From an uncultured Lachnospiraceae bacterium (GTDB taxonomy: Bacteria; Bacillota; Clostridia; Lachnospirales; Lachnospiraceae), in NCBI GenBank assembly GCA_949948715.1, contig CATLGW010000019.1, positions 1-43,125 on the forward strand: a DNA stretch of 43,125 nt, written 5' to 3'. Position 1 is the first letter of the stretch, and every line of letters starts with the position of its first letter. A model generated the notes under the pieces. That model had not been told where the DNA came from and made no database searches. It worked only from the letters and a program-made list of their open reading frames with translations. Of the stretch, positions 26,331-33,974 are shown piece by piece. Position numbers and translations under genes: made by a program.

Positions 26331-27482
26331 ATGACTGAAAACACCATCCATTTGTACGTTAATATGCCCGAAGAAAGCCCCAATTATTCCACCATCGGAG
26401 AAGCCCTGGCTGCCGTGGAGGGTGGGCTCTCGGAGCCTGTGCCCGCCGGGACGGCTTCGGATTCCCAAAGTGAGGGCAGTCCGGCGGCTTCCCCGGAGAG
26501 CCCCTTCCCCCCGGGCGGCCTGGATGCGGTCCGCACCGCCGGGCCCCATACCTTTCCCGCGGAATTTTCCGATCTCCCCCCTGTGGTCCTGCACATCGGC
26601 GAGGGCGTCTACCGGGAGAAGCTGGTGGTCACCCGCCCGAACATGACCTTTCTGGGCGCGGGCTGCGACAAGACCAAACTGGTCTACGGCCAGGGGGCAA
26701 ACGAACTGCTGCCCGACGGCAGCAAGCGGGGTACCTTCCGCACTGCCTCCGTGCGCATCAACACCCACGATTTTACGGCGAAACACCTTACCTTCCAGAA
26801 TGACGCGGGCTACGGCTATCTCGTGGGACAGGCCCTGGCCCTCTATGTGGACGGCGACCGCATCGCCTTTGAGGACTGCGTGCTCTTAGGAAGCCAGGAC
26901 ACCCTCTTTACCGCCCCCCTTCCTCAGAGGGAGGCAAAGCCCGGCGGCTTTAAGGGCCCCGGTGAAGCCGCCCCCCGGGTGCTTGGACGGCACTATTTCA
27001 AGGAATGCCTGCTGCGGGGGGATGTGGATTTTATCTTCGGCGGCGGCATCGCCTATTATGACGACTGTGTCATTTTCTCGCAGAAGCCCAGAGAACAACT
27101 CCCCGCCGGCCCCGGGGAGGAGAAACCGGTCTGCGGCTATGTGACGGCGGCCTCCACCTACCAGGGCCAGCCCTTCGGATATGTCTTTCGGGACTGCCAT
27201 CTGGTCAGCGACTGCCCTCCCGGCACCGTTTATCTGGGCCGGCCCTGGCGCGAATGGGCCAGGACCGTGTTCCTCAACTGCGAGCTGGGGGAGCACATTC
27301 ATCCTCTGGGATGGCATGACTGGGACAAGGAGCACGGTCATTTCTTCTACGCCGAATATAATTCCTACGGCCCGGGGGCCAGCCCCGAGACAAGGGCTTC
27401 CTTCTCCCATCAGTTGACGGAAGAGGAAGCCGCGGAATATACCGTTGAAAATGTATTGCAGGGGTGGAACCCTCTCACTTAA
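26331..27482 (+). CDS. Cytoplasmic pectin methylesterase (CE8)
   Basis: A 383-residue right-handed beta-helix enzyme that removes methyl esters from homogalacturonan. Expected active-site residues are present: Gln167 (VGQAL), Gln189-Asp190 (GSQDTLF), Asp233 (DVDFIFG) and Arg304 with Trp306 (LGRPW). There is no signal peptide, so it should act on imported oligogalacturonides. Residues about 30-82 form a Pro/Ser/Gly/Ala-rich, probably disordered insertion in the first beta turn region that the family normally lacks. ATG has AAAGGAG 6 nt upstream. Its 3' end overlaps the convergent HerA-like gene by 8 bases. Confidence 0.92.
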   Translation: MTENTIHLYVNMPEESPNYSTIGEALAAVEGGLSEPVPAGTASDSQSEGSPAASPESPFPPGGLDAVRTAGPHTFPAEFSDLPPVVLHIGEGVYREKLVVTRPNMTFLGAGCDKTKLVYGQGANELLPDGSKRGTFRTASVRINTHDFTAKHLTFQNDAGYGYLVGQALALYVDGDRIAFEDCVLLGSQDTLFTAPLPQREAKPGGFKGPGEAAPRVLGRHYFKECLLRGDVDFIFGGGIAYYDDCVIFSQKPREQLPAGPGEEKPVCGYVTAASTYQGQPFGYVFRDCHLVSDCPPGTVYLGRPWREWARTVFLNCELGEHIHPLGWHDWDKEHGHFFYAEYNSYGPGASPETRASFSHQLTEEEAAEYTVENVLQGWNPLT

Positions 27483-29040
27483 AAAGGGTCTTAAACAGTC
27501 CCCGCTTCAGAACCTGCGCACCCGTGTTGATCAGGGTGCGCTCAATCTGCGCTTTCCGCCGCTCGGCCGCTTTCTCCCGCTTTGCCCGAGCGGCTTCTTC
27601 CTGTTTCTCCCGCCGCTTTCTTGCGGCCTCCTCCTGGCGCTCTTTCTGCCTGCGCTCCTCCGCTTCCGCCCTGGCCTTCTGCTTTTCAAACTCCGCCTTT
27701 TCCTTCTCAAGCTGTGCCCGCTCCGCCGCCAGCTTTTCCTCCTCTTCCTCCTGAATCGCCATCTCGCCCAGCACCTCATAGGCAGACTCATTATCCACGG
27801 TTTCGTCATAACGCCCCATGCCGTCCTCCGCCATGGATCGTCTCCTGGTCTCCTCGTCCACAGGTCCCATCAGGCTCCGGGGACAGACGATGGAGGTGCG
27901 CTGTACCATGCCGGGCACACCCTCCTCGTCCAGAAAGGAAGTCAGAGCCTCCCCCACGCCCAGCTCCAAAATCGCCTCCTCCGCCTGGAAAGCGGGATTG
28001 GGTCGAAGAGACCGGGCTGCCGCCCGAACCGCCTTCTGCTCCGAGGGCGTGTAGGCCCGCAGGGCATGCTGTACCCGGTTACTGAGCTGTGCCAGCACAC
28101 CGTCGGGGATATCTCTGGGATTCTGAGTCACAAAATAGATACCCACTCCCTTGGAGCGAATCAGCTTCACCACCTGCTCGATCCTCTGCACCAGCGCTCC
28201 GGAAGCGCCGGAGAACAGAGTGTGGGCCTCGTCAAAGAAAAACACCAGCCGGGGCTTCTCCAGATCCCCCACCTCCGGCAGCCGCTCAAAGAGCTCCGCC
28301 ATCATCCACAGCAGAAAGCAGGCATAGAGAGCGGGATTTTGCACCAGCTTCTCGCAGCTTAAGACATTCACCATGCCCCTGCCTTGTCCGTCCACACGGA
28401 TCCAGTCCAGGATATCCAGATCAGGCTCCCCAAAAAACAGCTCCCCTCCCTGGCTCTCCAGGGGAATCAGCGCCCGCAGGATTCCCCCCACGGACTGGGG
28501 CGATATATTTCCGTAGGATGCGGCGTAATCCTTTCTGTGTTCGTTCACATAGCCCAGAACCGCCCGCAGATCCTTTAAATCAATCAAAAGCAGCCCCTTG
28601 TCGTCCGCAATTCGAAATACAATGTTCAGCACGCCCTCCTGGGCGGGCGTAAGCCCCAAAATCCTTGCCATTAGCTCCGGCCCCATATCCGATACCGTGG
28701 CTCGCACAGGATGCCCCTTTACCTGATAAATATCCCAGAAGCACACGGGATACCCGCCGTAGGAAAAGCCGTCCCGGATACCGAACCTGTCAATGCGCTT
28801 CTCCATACCGTCAGAGGAAACGCCGGGGGAGGCAATTCCCGATACATCCCCCTTCACATCGCACAGAAATACGGGCACTCCAGCGTCCGAGAAGGACTCC
28901 GCCATCACTTTCATGGTGACAGTCTTTCCGGTGCCGCTGGCCCCGGCGATCAGGCCGTGACGGCTGCTCATATTAAGGGACATATTCACTCTCCCGTCTT
29001 CCCCAAGGCCCATGTAAATTTGATTGTCTGTGTACATCAT
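27475..29040 (-). CDS. HerA-like ATPase of the DUF853/YjgR family
   Basis: A 521-residue P-loop ATPase. Walker A is GASGTGKT (33-40), Walker B-like VFFFDEAH is near residue 265, and YFVTQNPRDIPDGVLAQLSNR matches the YjgR-type helicase family. The C terminus (about 415-510) is a highly charged Glu/Lys/Arg coiled coil. Function is uncertain; related HerA proteins move DNA. ATG has GGAGG 4 nt upstream, with a second ATG next to it. It lies immediately after the terminator at 29050-29081 and converges with the pectinesterase gene. Confidence 0.88.
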   Translation of the reverse strand: MMYTDNQIYMGLGEDGRVNMSLNMSSRHGLIAGASGTGKTVTMKVMAESFSDAGVPVFLCDVKGDVSGIASPGVSSDGMEKRIDRFGIRDGFSYGGYPVCFWDIYQVKGHPVRATVSDMGPELMARILGLTPAQEGVLNIVFRIADDKGLLLIDLKDLRAVLGYVNEHRKDYAASYGNISPQSVGGILRALIPLESQGGELFFGEPDLDILDWIRVDGQGRGMVNVLSCEKLVQNPALYACFLLWMMAELFERLPEVGDLEKPRLVFFFDEAHTLFSGASGALVQRIEQVVKLIRSKGVGIYFVTQNPRDIPDGVLAQLSNRVQHALRAYTPSEQKAVRAAARSLRPNPAFQAEEAILELGVGEALTSFLDEEGVPGMVQRTSIVCPRSLMGPVDEETRRRSMAEDGMGRYDETVDNESAYEVLGEMAIQEEEEEKLAAERAQLEKEKAEFEKQKARAEAEERRQKERQEEAARKRREKQEEAARAKREKAAERRKAQIERTLINTGAQVLKRGLFKTLFK

Positions 29041-29049
29041 TTACCCTCC

Positions 29050-29081
29050 AAAAAAAGAGAGGCCCTGTCATACAGAGCCTC
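29050..29081 (-). terminator. Terminator after the GH28/isomerase operon
   Basis: On the minus strand GAGGCTCTGT pairs with ACAGGGCCTC around a 3-nt loop (29059-29081), followed by TCTTTTTTT. It ends the pectin operon and lies only about 10 nt before the HerA-like start, so that gene either depends on readthrough or has a promoter hidden in the isomerase gene. Confidence 0.82.
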
Positions 29082-29093
29082 CGTCATTATAAA

Positions 29094-29936
29094 TTACTGC
29101 TTCAGCCCGTCATACAGCCCCTGGATGAACTCCCTGCACTGTACGTTGTTCTCCGGTGTGGTGTCCTCCAAAGTAGCATGGATAAAGGGCTTCCTGGTCT
29201 TCATAAACTTGATCAGCGACGTGTAATCCATCTGCCCCAGACCTGCTCCCATGGACACAAGCTTTCCGTCCTCCACCGCATAGTCCTTGATGTGCACCAT
29301 GGCAACATCCGGGCCCAGGACGTCGATGGCCTCGTCTACGATAGCCACCTGATCCTGATAATTGCAGATATCCAACAGATTCACAGGGTCCAGAATAATC
29401 TGCAGGTTGGGGGAGCCGATCTCATCCAGCACCCTCCGGGCCCTCCCGGGATTGCAGACAATATGCCGCCAAACCGGCTCGATGGCCACCACCACCCCCA
29501 TCTGCTCCGCATACTTCACCACAGGACGCAGATTGGTGATAAAGGTCTGAAGGGCCTCCTCCCCGTGGCACTCCGGCACATGGGTGTAGGTCTCGTTGGG
29601 CGCTCCCGTCTCCGTGCCCACCACGCCGCAGCCCAGCCAGGAGGCGAAACGGATATGAGCCATATAGCGGTGCACCGCGGCCGCAAGCTGCTCCCTGTTG
29701 GGATTGGCCAGATTCAGATAGCAGCCAAGGACTGCGATATCCACCTGGTTCCTGGCAAACAGATTCTTCAAGTACATGGCAAATCCGGGAGTCATGGCCT
29801 CGTCGGTGGTGGGATACTCGTCGATGACCTTACCCAGGGCCAGATGGCCGCATTGAAATCCCAGATTGTGCACGTCCGCGATGCGCTCCTCCAGAGGGAG
29901 CTTCTTTGTGTCGTGTAAACGAATTCCTAGCTGCAT
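29094..29936 (-). CDS. Sugar phosphate isomerase/epimerase-like TIM-barrel protein
   Basis: A 280-residue xylose-isomerase-like barrel. The family pattern is visible: IADVHNLGFQCGHLAL near the N terminus, VVGTETGAPNE, VVAIEPVWRHI, LQIILDPVNLLDI and MVHIKDY, giving candidate metal ligands Glu, Asp, His and Glu. Exact substrate cannot be read; a role with pectin-derived sugars is inferred from its place downstream of the GH28 gene. ATG has AAGGAG 7 nt upstream. Two 101-nt structured repeats fill the 238-nt gap from GH28. Confidence 0.85.
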   Translation of the reverse strand: MQLGIRLHDTKKLPLEERIADVHNLGFQCGHLALGKVIDEYPTTDEAMTPGFAMYLKNLFARNQVDIAVLGCYLNLANPNREQLAAAVHRYMAHIRFASWLGCGVVGTETGAPNETYTHVPECHGEEALQTFITNLRPVVKYAEQMGVVVAIEPVWRHIVCNPGRARRVLDEIGSPNLQIILDPVNLLDICNYQDQVAIVDEAIDVLGPDVAMVHIKDYAVEDGKLVSMGAGLGQMDYTSLIKFMKTRKPFIHATLEDTTPENNVQCREFIQGLYDGLKQ

Positions 29937-29956
29937 AGTTTTTCTCCTTATATTGA

Positions 29957-30057
29957 GTTCCCCATCTGCCCTTCCAGCGCCATTGTCTGCGAAACAAAGT
30001 CCGTCTCTAAGACATTGCCGGTCTTTGTTCCGGGCGCTGGACGGGCTGATGCTGTAT
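29957..30057 (-). repeat. 101-bp structured repeat, copy A
   Basis: Direct tandem copy, period 106 bp, about 97 of 101 positions identical to copy B. On the minus strand it folds into one long hairpin: an outer stem of GATG/CATC, GGGC/GCCC, CTGG/CCAG and GC/GC blocks with small internal mismatches, then a 10-bp inner stem (CGGAACAAAG with CTTTGTTTCG). It lies in the gap between the GH28 and isomerase genes and should be transcribed with them. Confidence 0.8.
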
Positions 30058-30062
30058 GCTTA

Positions 30063-30163
30063 GTTCCGCATCTGCCCTTCCAGCGCCATTGTCTGCGAAA
30101 CAAAGTCCGTCTCTAAGACACTGCCGGTCTTTGTTCCGGGCACTGGCCGGGCTGATGCTGTAT
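30063..30163 (-). repeat. 101-bp structured repeat, copy B
   Basis: Second copy of the element at 29957-30057. Four differences are seen. One (forward CACTGG versus CGCTGG) changes a G-C pair to G-U in minus-strand RNA but would be A-C on the plus strand. The inner stem also has a G-U only on the minus strand. The pairing therefore favours function as minus-strand RNA. It starts about 11 nt after the GH28 stop. Confidence 0.8.
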
Positions 30164-30174
30164 TGCTAATCCTT

Positions 30175-31728
30175 TCATTGATTCAGCTCATCCACTCCGA
30201 TGAACTCGTAGGCCTCCCCGTCCTGGCCCTCGATTTTCACATTCTCCAAGGTCAGCTTCGCCACATTTCTGGCAAAGAGTCCCCGCCTGCTGCTCATCCT
30301 CACGCCGTCGGACATGGCGGGCTTGTCAAACTTGGGGTTCTCCGCATAGGAGATGCTGATGTTCTTCATCACGATCTCCTCGATCTTCTGCTCCGGAAGG
30401 CCGTCAAAGTATCCCGCCGCCACATGGCAGTTGGTGCATTCCATGTTCTCAAACACCATCTTTTTGATGGAGGGCGTCCGCTCATCCACGGGGTAAGCCT
30501 CCCTGGACTGAACATACTGGGTCTTCCCGTCCGGGTCGCAGAAATAGAAAGCGTTCACCACCAGAGGCGTCATCACATGGTCCAAGGTGAGATTGCTGAA
30601 CCGGATATTGCTCAGGATGGCGTCTTTGCCTCTGCCTCGTCTGGTCTTGATGCGAAGTCCCCTGTCGGTATGGCGGAAAATGCAGTCCTCCACCGTCAGA
30701 TTCACCACGCCCCCGGCCATCTCGCTGCCCAGAGTCACCGCGCCGTGGCCGTTCTCCATCAGACACTGGCGGATGTAAATATTCTCCGAGGGCCTCTTAA
30801 ACTTCCTGCCCATGTAGATCTTCCCGCTCTTGACGGCAATGCAGTCGTCTCCCAGAGAGAAACGCACTCCCAGAATCTCCACATTTTTGCAGGACTCCGG
30901 GTCCAGCCCGTCGGTGTTGGGAGAATCCGCCGGATTCTCCACGGACACGCCCACAAACTTCAGATTGTCGCTGAAGTAGGGATGAAGTGTCCAGGAGGGA
31001 GAATTGCAGAACTTTACGCCCTGGAGCGTCACATCCTTACAGCCGCTTAAAAAGAACAGTCTGGGCCTGAACGCAATATTCTTCACCTTGGGGTCTTTCC
31101 ACCAGTCCTCCTTGGAAGCGTTGCCGTTGACCACACCCTCGCCGTAAATAACCACGTCCTCCACGCCCACGCCGCAGATAATGCCGGAAAACATGGGAAG
31201 GGGATTGCCCTCCCAGGTGCCCAGATTGTACTCGTCCTGCTCGTCATAGGTCTGTATCAAGCCGGGAAACACGGGAAACTTCTCCCTGTCCGTGAAGGCC
31301 TTAAGCTCCGCCCCTTGGGCCAGCTCCAGCTTCAGGTGGCTCTTCAGGAACAGACTGGTGATGCGGTAGGTACCTGCGGGAATGTATACCCTGCCGTCTT
31401 TGGGGCAGGCCAGTACGGCGGCCTGAATGAAGTGGGTGTCGTCCTGCTCCCCGTCTCCCTTTGCGCCGAACTTCGTCACGTCCAAGGTGACATACTCATA
31501 GTCCGTCTGGAAGGAAACCTCCCCCAGCTTCTCCTCCCCGTCAAACACCTCCGCCAGATACTCCGTGTCCGGCTTAAGCCCAAAGAGAGAAGTGATAGTC
31601 TGCTCCGTGGTTCCGTATATGCCCCCGTTTAATTTGACGGTGTAGGGCCGCCTGGTGAAATGCCTGCCCCCGTCCTTAATTTCGATAGAGGCGCTGCGCG
31701 CCGTGTGCATAATATGTATAATCTCCAT
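30175..31728 (-). CDS. Polygalacturonase-like glycoside hydrolase, family 28
   Basis: A 517-residue protein. An N-terminal beta domain (about 1-85) resembles a fibronectin-like module and is followed by a parallel beta helix. The GH28 catalytic motifs are present: NTDGLD (about 271-276), GDDC (about 293-296) and GHG (about 327-329), followed by a basic R-I-K-T-R motif. It hydrolyses alpha-1,4-galacturonosyl bonds in oligogalacturonides or rhamnogalacturonan. No signal peptide, so intracellular. I chose ATG 31728 (GGAGG 5 nt upstream), four codons inside the longest frame. It is second in an operon behind the 155-residue protein. Confidence 0.92.
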   Translation of the reverse strand: MEIIHIMHTARSASIEIKDGGRHFTRRPYTVKLNGGIYGTTEQTITSLFGLKPDTEYLAEVFDGEEKLGEVSFQTDYEYVTLDVTKFGAKGDGEQDDTHFIQAAVLACPKDGRVYIPAGTYRITSLFLKSHLKLELAQGAELKAFTDREKFPVFPGLIQTYDEQDEYNLGTWEGNPLPMFSGIICGVGVEDVVIYGEGVVNGNASKEDWWKDPKVKNIAFRPRLFFLSGCKDVTLQGVKFCNSPSWTLHPYFSDNLKFVGVSVENPADSPNTDGLDPESCKNVEILGVRFSLGDDCIAVKSGKIYMGRKFKRPSENIYIRQCLMENGHGAVTLGSEMAGGVVNLTVEDCIFRHTDRGLRIKTRRGRGKDAILSNIRFSNLTLDHVMTPLVVNAFYFCDPDGKTQYVQSREAYPVDERTPSIKKMVFENMECTNCHVAAGYFDGLPEQKIEEIVMKNISISYAENPKFDKPAMSDGVRMSSRRGLFARNVAKLTLENVKIEGQDGEAYEFIGVDELNQ

Positions 31729-31759
31729 AGCTTCCTCCATTCAACCGATGCTTTTTTGG

Positions 31760-32227
31760 TCAGAAACACATTTGGTACTTCTCCGCCAGAAGCAAATCCA
31801 GACTGCAGGCCTCTCTGACCGCGCTGCAAAAGCCCGCCGCATCCGCCTGGTCCCCTCTGAAAGCTCCCGTTTCTCCATTGTAATGCTCCGCAAGCGCTCT
31901 CTTTACGGCCGCCCTGAACATATCCACCAGCTCCCTGTAGTTCTCATAGATCTCCGGACTCATCTTCTTTATGGTAAAAATCAGCATGGTCACATAGGCG
32001 GAGGCATTGGCAAAGGTAAAATCCTCTTCCACCTTCCGGTTCCACACCCTCATCTGGGCCATAATATCCGGATAGCCCTCCTTCTTATTCTCCTCCGTCT
32101 CATAGGCCGCATAGATGGGATACACCACAGCCGCCGTGGTATACACATCCTCCCCCAGCCCGGTCAGGTCAAAAATCCCCTCCCCTGTGCGGGGCAGGGC
32201 CTTGATTTCCTCCGCCGTCATACTCAT
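31760..32227 (-). CDS. Unidentified 155-residue helical protein heading the GH28 operon
   Basis: I do not recognise a family. The protein is acidic, mostly alpha-helical by composition and without signal peptide or membrane segment. Distinct stretches are GEGIFDLTGLGEDVYTTA, VYPIYAAYETEENKKEGYP and a Cys-containing end (FCSAVREACSLDLLLAEKYQ). The helix-pair style is faintly like part of an alpha/alpha toroid as in GH88/GH105 hydrolases, but it is far too short for one. ATG 32227 has GGAGG 7 nt upstream. It is first gene after the promoter at 32323-32351, about 30 nt before GH28, so a role in pectin oligomer handling is likely (inference). Confidence 0.75.
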   Translation of the reverse strand: MSMTAEEIKALPRTGEGIFDLTGLGEDVYTTAAVVYPIYAAYETEENKKEGYPDIMAQMRVWNRKVEEDFTFANASAYVTMLIFTIKKMSPEIYENYRELVDMFRAAVKRALAEHYNGETGAFRGDQADAAGFCSAVREACSLDLLLAEKYQMCF

Positions 32228-32322
32228 AACATTACCTCCGTTTCCTCTCTGCTTTGATGCCGCAGGCTTGGCAGCCCGCACCTGATAAACGCGCCGCCCG
32301 CACAACTGATTCCTATGAAACT

Positions 32323-32351
32323 ATCATACCAAAAGAACCTCTCTTTCGCAA
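32323..32351 (-). promoter_or_regulatory. Promoter of the 155-residue protein-GH28-isomerase operon
   Basis: Minus strand: -35 TTGCGA (32346-32351), 17-bp spacer, -10 TATGAT (32323-32328). A short inverted repeat TATGA/TCATA overlaps the -10 box and could be a repressor site. The leader to ATG 32227 is about 90 nt. The uxaBA terminator lies downstream in the opposite sense of gene order, so the two operons are separate. Confidence 0.65.
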
Positions 32352-32417
32352 GGACAAAGGGTCCGGAAAACACTTTCGGCAGGCAAATCCTCCGGCGGAA
32401 AAAATTGCTGCAAACAT

Positions 32418-32457
32418 AAAAAAGGAGTCCCGGCGACAGGTCGCTGCCGGAAACTCC
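32418..32457 (-). terminator. Terminator of the uxaB-uxaA operon
   Basis: On the minus strand GGAGTTTCCGGC pairs with GCCGGGACTCC with a small internal bulge, followed by TTTTTTATG. It lies 24 nt after the uxaA stop. Confidence 0.85.
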
Positions 32458-32480
32458 CTCTTTCTATCCGAATATTTCTC

Positions 32481-33974
32481 CTACAGGGTCACGCCCTGCT
32501 TAAAGATCGCCATATCATGGAAACCCGCCGCCTCGCTGCAAACCTGCTTTCCGGAGGCCACCTCCACCACATAGTCAAAAAACTTCTGTGCCTCGTCGGC
32601 CATGGAACTGCCTTCCACCAGCACGCCGGCGTTGTAGTCGATCCAATTGGACTTCTTTCCCGCCAGCCGGGAATTGGTGGCAATCTTCATGGTGGGCACC
32701 GGGGAGGCGAAAGGCGTTCCCCTGCCCGTGGTAAACAGAACGATGTGAGCTCCCGCCGCCGCCAGGGCCGTGGCCGCCACCAGATCGTTCCCCGGGGCGC
32801 TGAGCAGATTTAAGCCCGGCGTCTTCACCGTCTCGCCGTAGGCCAGCACTCCCTTCACCAGCGCGTTGCCGGATTTCTGAGTACATCCCAGGGACTTATC
32901 CTCCAGAGTGGAGATGCCGCCCTTTTTATTCCCGGGGGAAGGGTTCTCGTATATGGTCTGATTGTGGCTCTTGAAATAGTTCTTAAAATCGTTGATCAGA
33001 TCCACGGTCTGACGGAACAGCTCCTCATTGGCGCAGCGGTTCATCAATATGGTCTCCGCGCCAAACATTTCCGGCACCTCCGTGAGTATCGTGGTGCCGC
33101 CCTTGGAGATCAAAAGATCCGAGAAGCGCCCCACCAGAGGATTGGCCGTGATGCCGGAGAGCCCGTCGGAACCTCCGCACTTCATGCCGATCACCAGCTT
33201 GCTCACACTGACGGGCTCCCGCTTACATTGGGAGGCATAATCGATCAGTTCCTTGATGATCTCCAGGGCGTCGGCGATCTCATCGTCTGACTCCTGACTC
33301 ACCAGAAACTTTACCCTGTTCTCGTCATAATCGCCGATATAGGGCTTTAACACGTCTATATTGCTGTTCTCACATCCCAGCCCCAGCACCAGCACGCCGC
33401 CGGCGTTGGGATGATTGATCAGATCCGCCAGGATCTTCCTGGTGTGCTCCTGGTCGTCGCCCATCTGGGAGCAGCCGTAAGGATGGGGAAAAGCGATAAC
33501 CTCCTCCACGCTGCCCTTCACAAGGGTATTGGCCTGCCTGGCTATGGCGGAGGCCACATTGTTCACGCAGCCCACGGTGGGAATCACCCAGATCTCGTTG
33601 CGCACGCCCACCTTGCCGTCGGGACGGTTGAAGCCCATGAAGGTCACATCCTCCGTCCGCACCTCCTCCACGGGGGTGGGCTCATAGGTGTATTCCAGAA
33701 GGTCGCCCAGCGCGGTCTTCACGTTGTGGGTGTGGATCCAGCCTCCCGCCTTGATCGGCTGCTTGGCGTTGCCGATACGGTAGCCGTACTTGACCACCTC
33801 TCCTCCGGCGGGAATATCGCAGAGAGCCATCTTATGCCCCGCGGGTATCTCCTCCAGGGCGGTGACGGTCTGCGTACCCTCGCTGCCCTCCAGGGAAATC
33901 TCCGTTCCGGCGGGAATGACGTTCAGCGCAACCACCACATTGTCGTTGTCATTTATTTTTAAGAAATCTTGCAT
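32481..33974 (-). CDS. uxaA: Altronate dehydratase
   Basis: A 497-residue enzyme dehydrating D-altronate to 2-keto-3-deoxy-D-gluconate. The N-terminal SAF-like domain (about 1-90, with IPAGTEISLE and IPAGHKMALCDIPAG) is followed by the large UxaA domain: GFNRPDGKVGVRNEIWVIPTVGCVN, HPYGCSQMGDD, GLGCENSN, MKCGGSDGLSG. Cys residues in these motifs are likely iron ligands. Full length for the family. Its start lies inside the 3' end of uxaB (16-bp overlap), implying coupling. Confidence 0.96.
   Translation of the reverse strand: MQDFLKINDNDNVVVALNVIPAGTEISLEGSEGTQTVTALEEIPAGHKMALCDIPAGGEVVKYGYRIGNAKQPIKAGGWIHTHNVKTALGDLLEYTYEPTPVEEVRTEDVTFMGFNRPDGKVGVRNEIWVIPTVGCVNNVASAIARQANTLVKGSVEEVIAFPHPYGCSQMGDDQEHTRKILADLINHPNAGGVLVLGLGCENSNIDVLKPYIGDYDENRVKFLVSQESDDEIADALEIIKELIDYASQCKREPVSVSKLVIGMKCGGSDGLSGITANPLVGRFSDLLISKGGTTILTEVPEMFGAETILMNRCANEELFRQTVDLINDFKNYFKSHNQTIYENPSPGNKKGGISTLEDKSLGCTQKSGNALVKGVLAYGETVKTPGLNLLSAPGNDLVAATALAAAGAHIVLFTTGRGTPFASPVPTMKIATNSRLAGKKSNWIDYNAGVLVEGSSMADEAQKFFDYVVEVASGKQVCSEAAGFHDMAIFKQGVTL

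Noticed and set aside
25809..26786. 325-codon minus-strand frame
   Set aside because: Antisense to the HD-GYP and pectinesterase genes, both of which have full domain signatures.
29957..30163. CRISPR array
   Set aside because: Only two units of about 101 bp with a 5-bp gap; there are no short repeats with unique spacers and no cas genes.
29957..30163. Pair of ordinary rho-independent terminators
   Set aside because: The stems are long and interrupted and no T tract follows on either strand; the true terminator is at 29050-29081.
31760..32227. GH105 unsaturated rhamnogalacturonyl hydrolase
   Set aside because: At 155 residues it is less than half the length of that family and the catalytic Asp motif cannot be placed; likeness is only in helix style.
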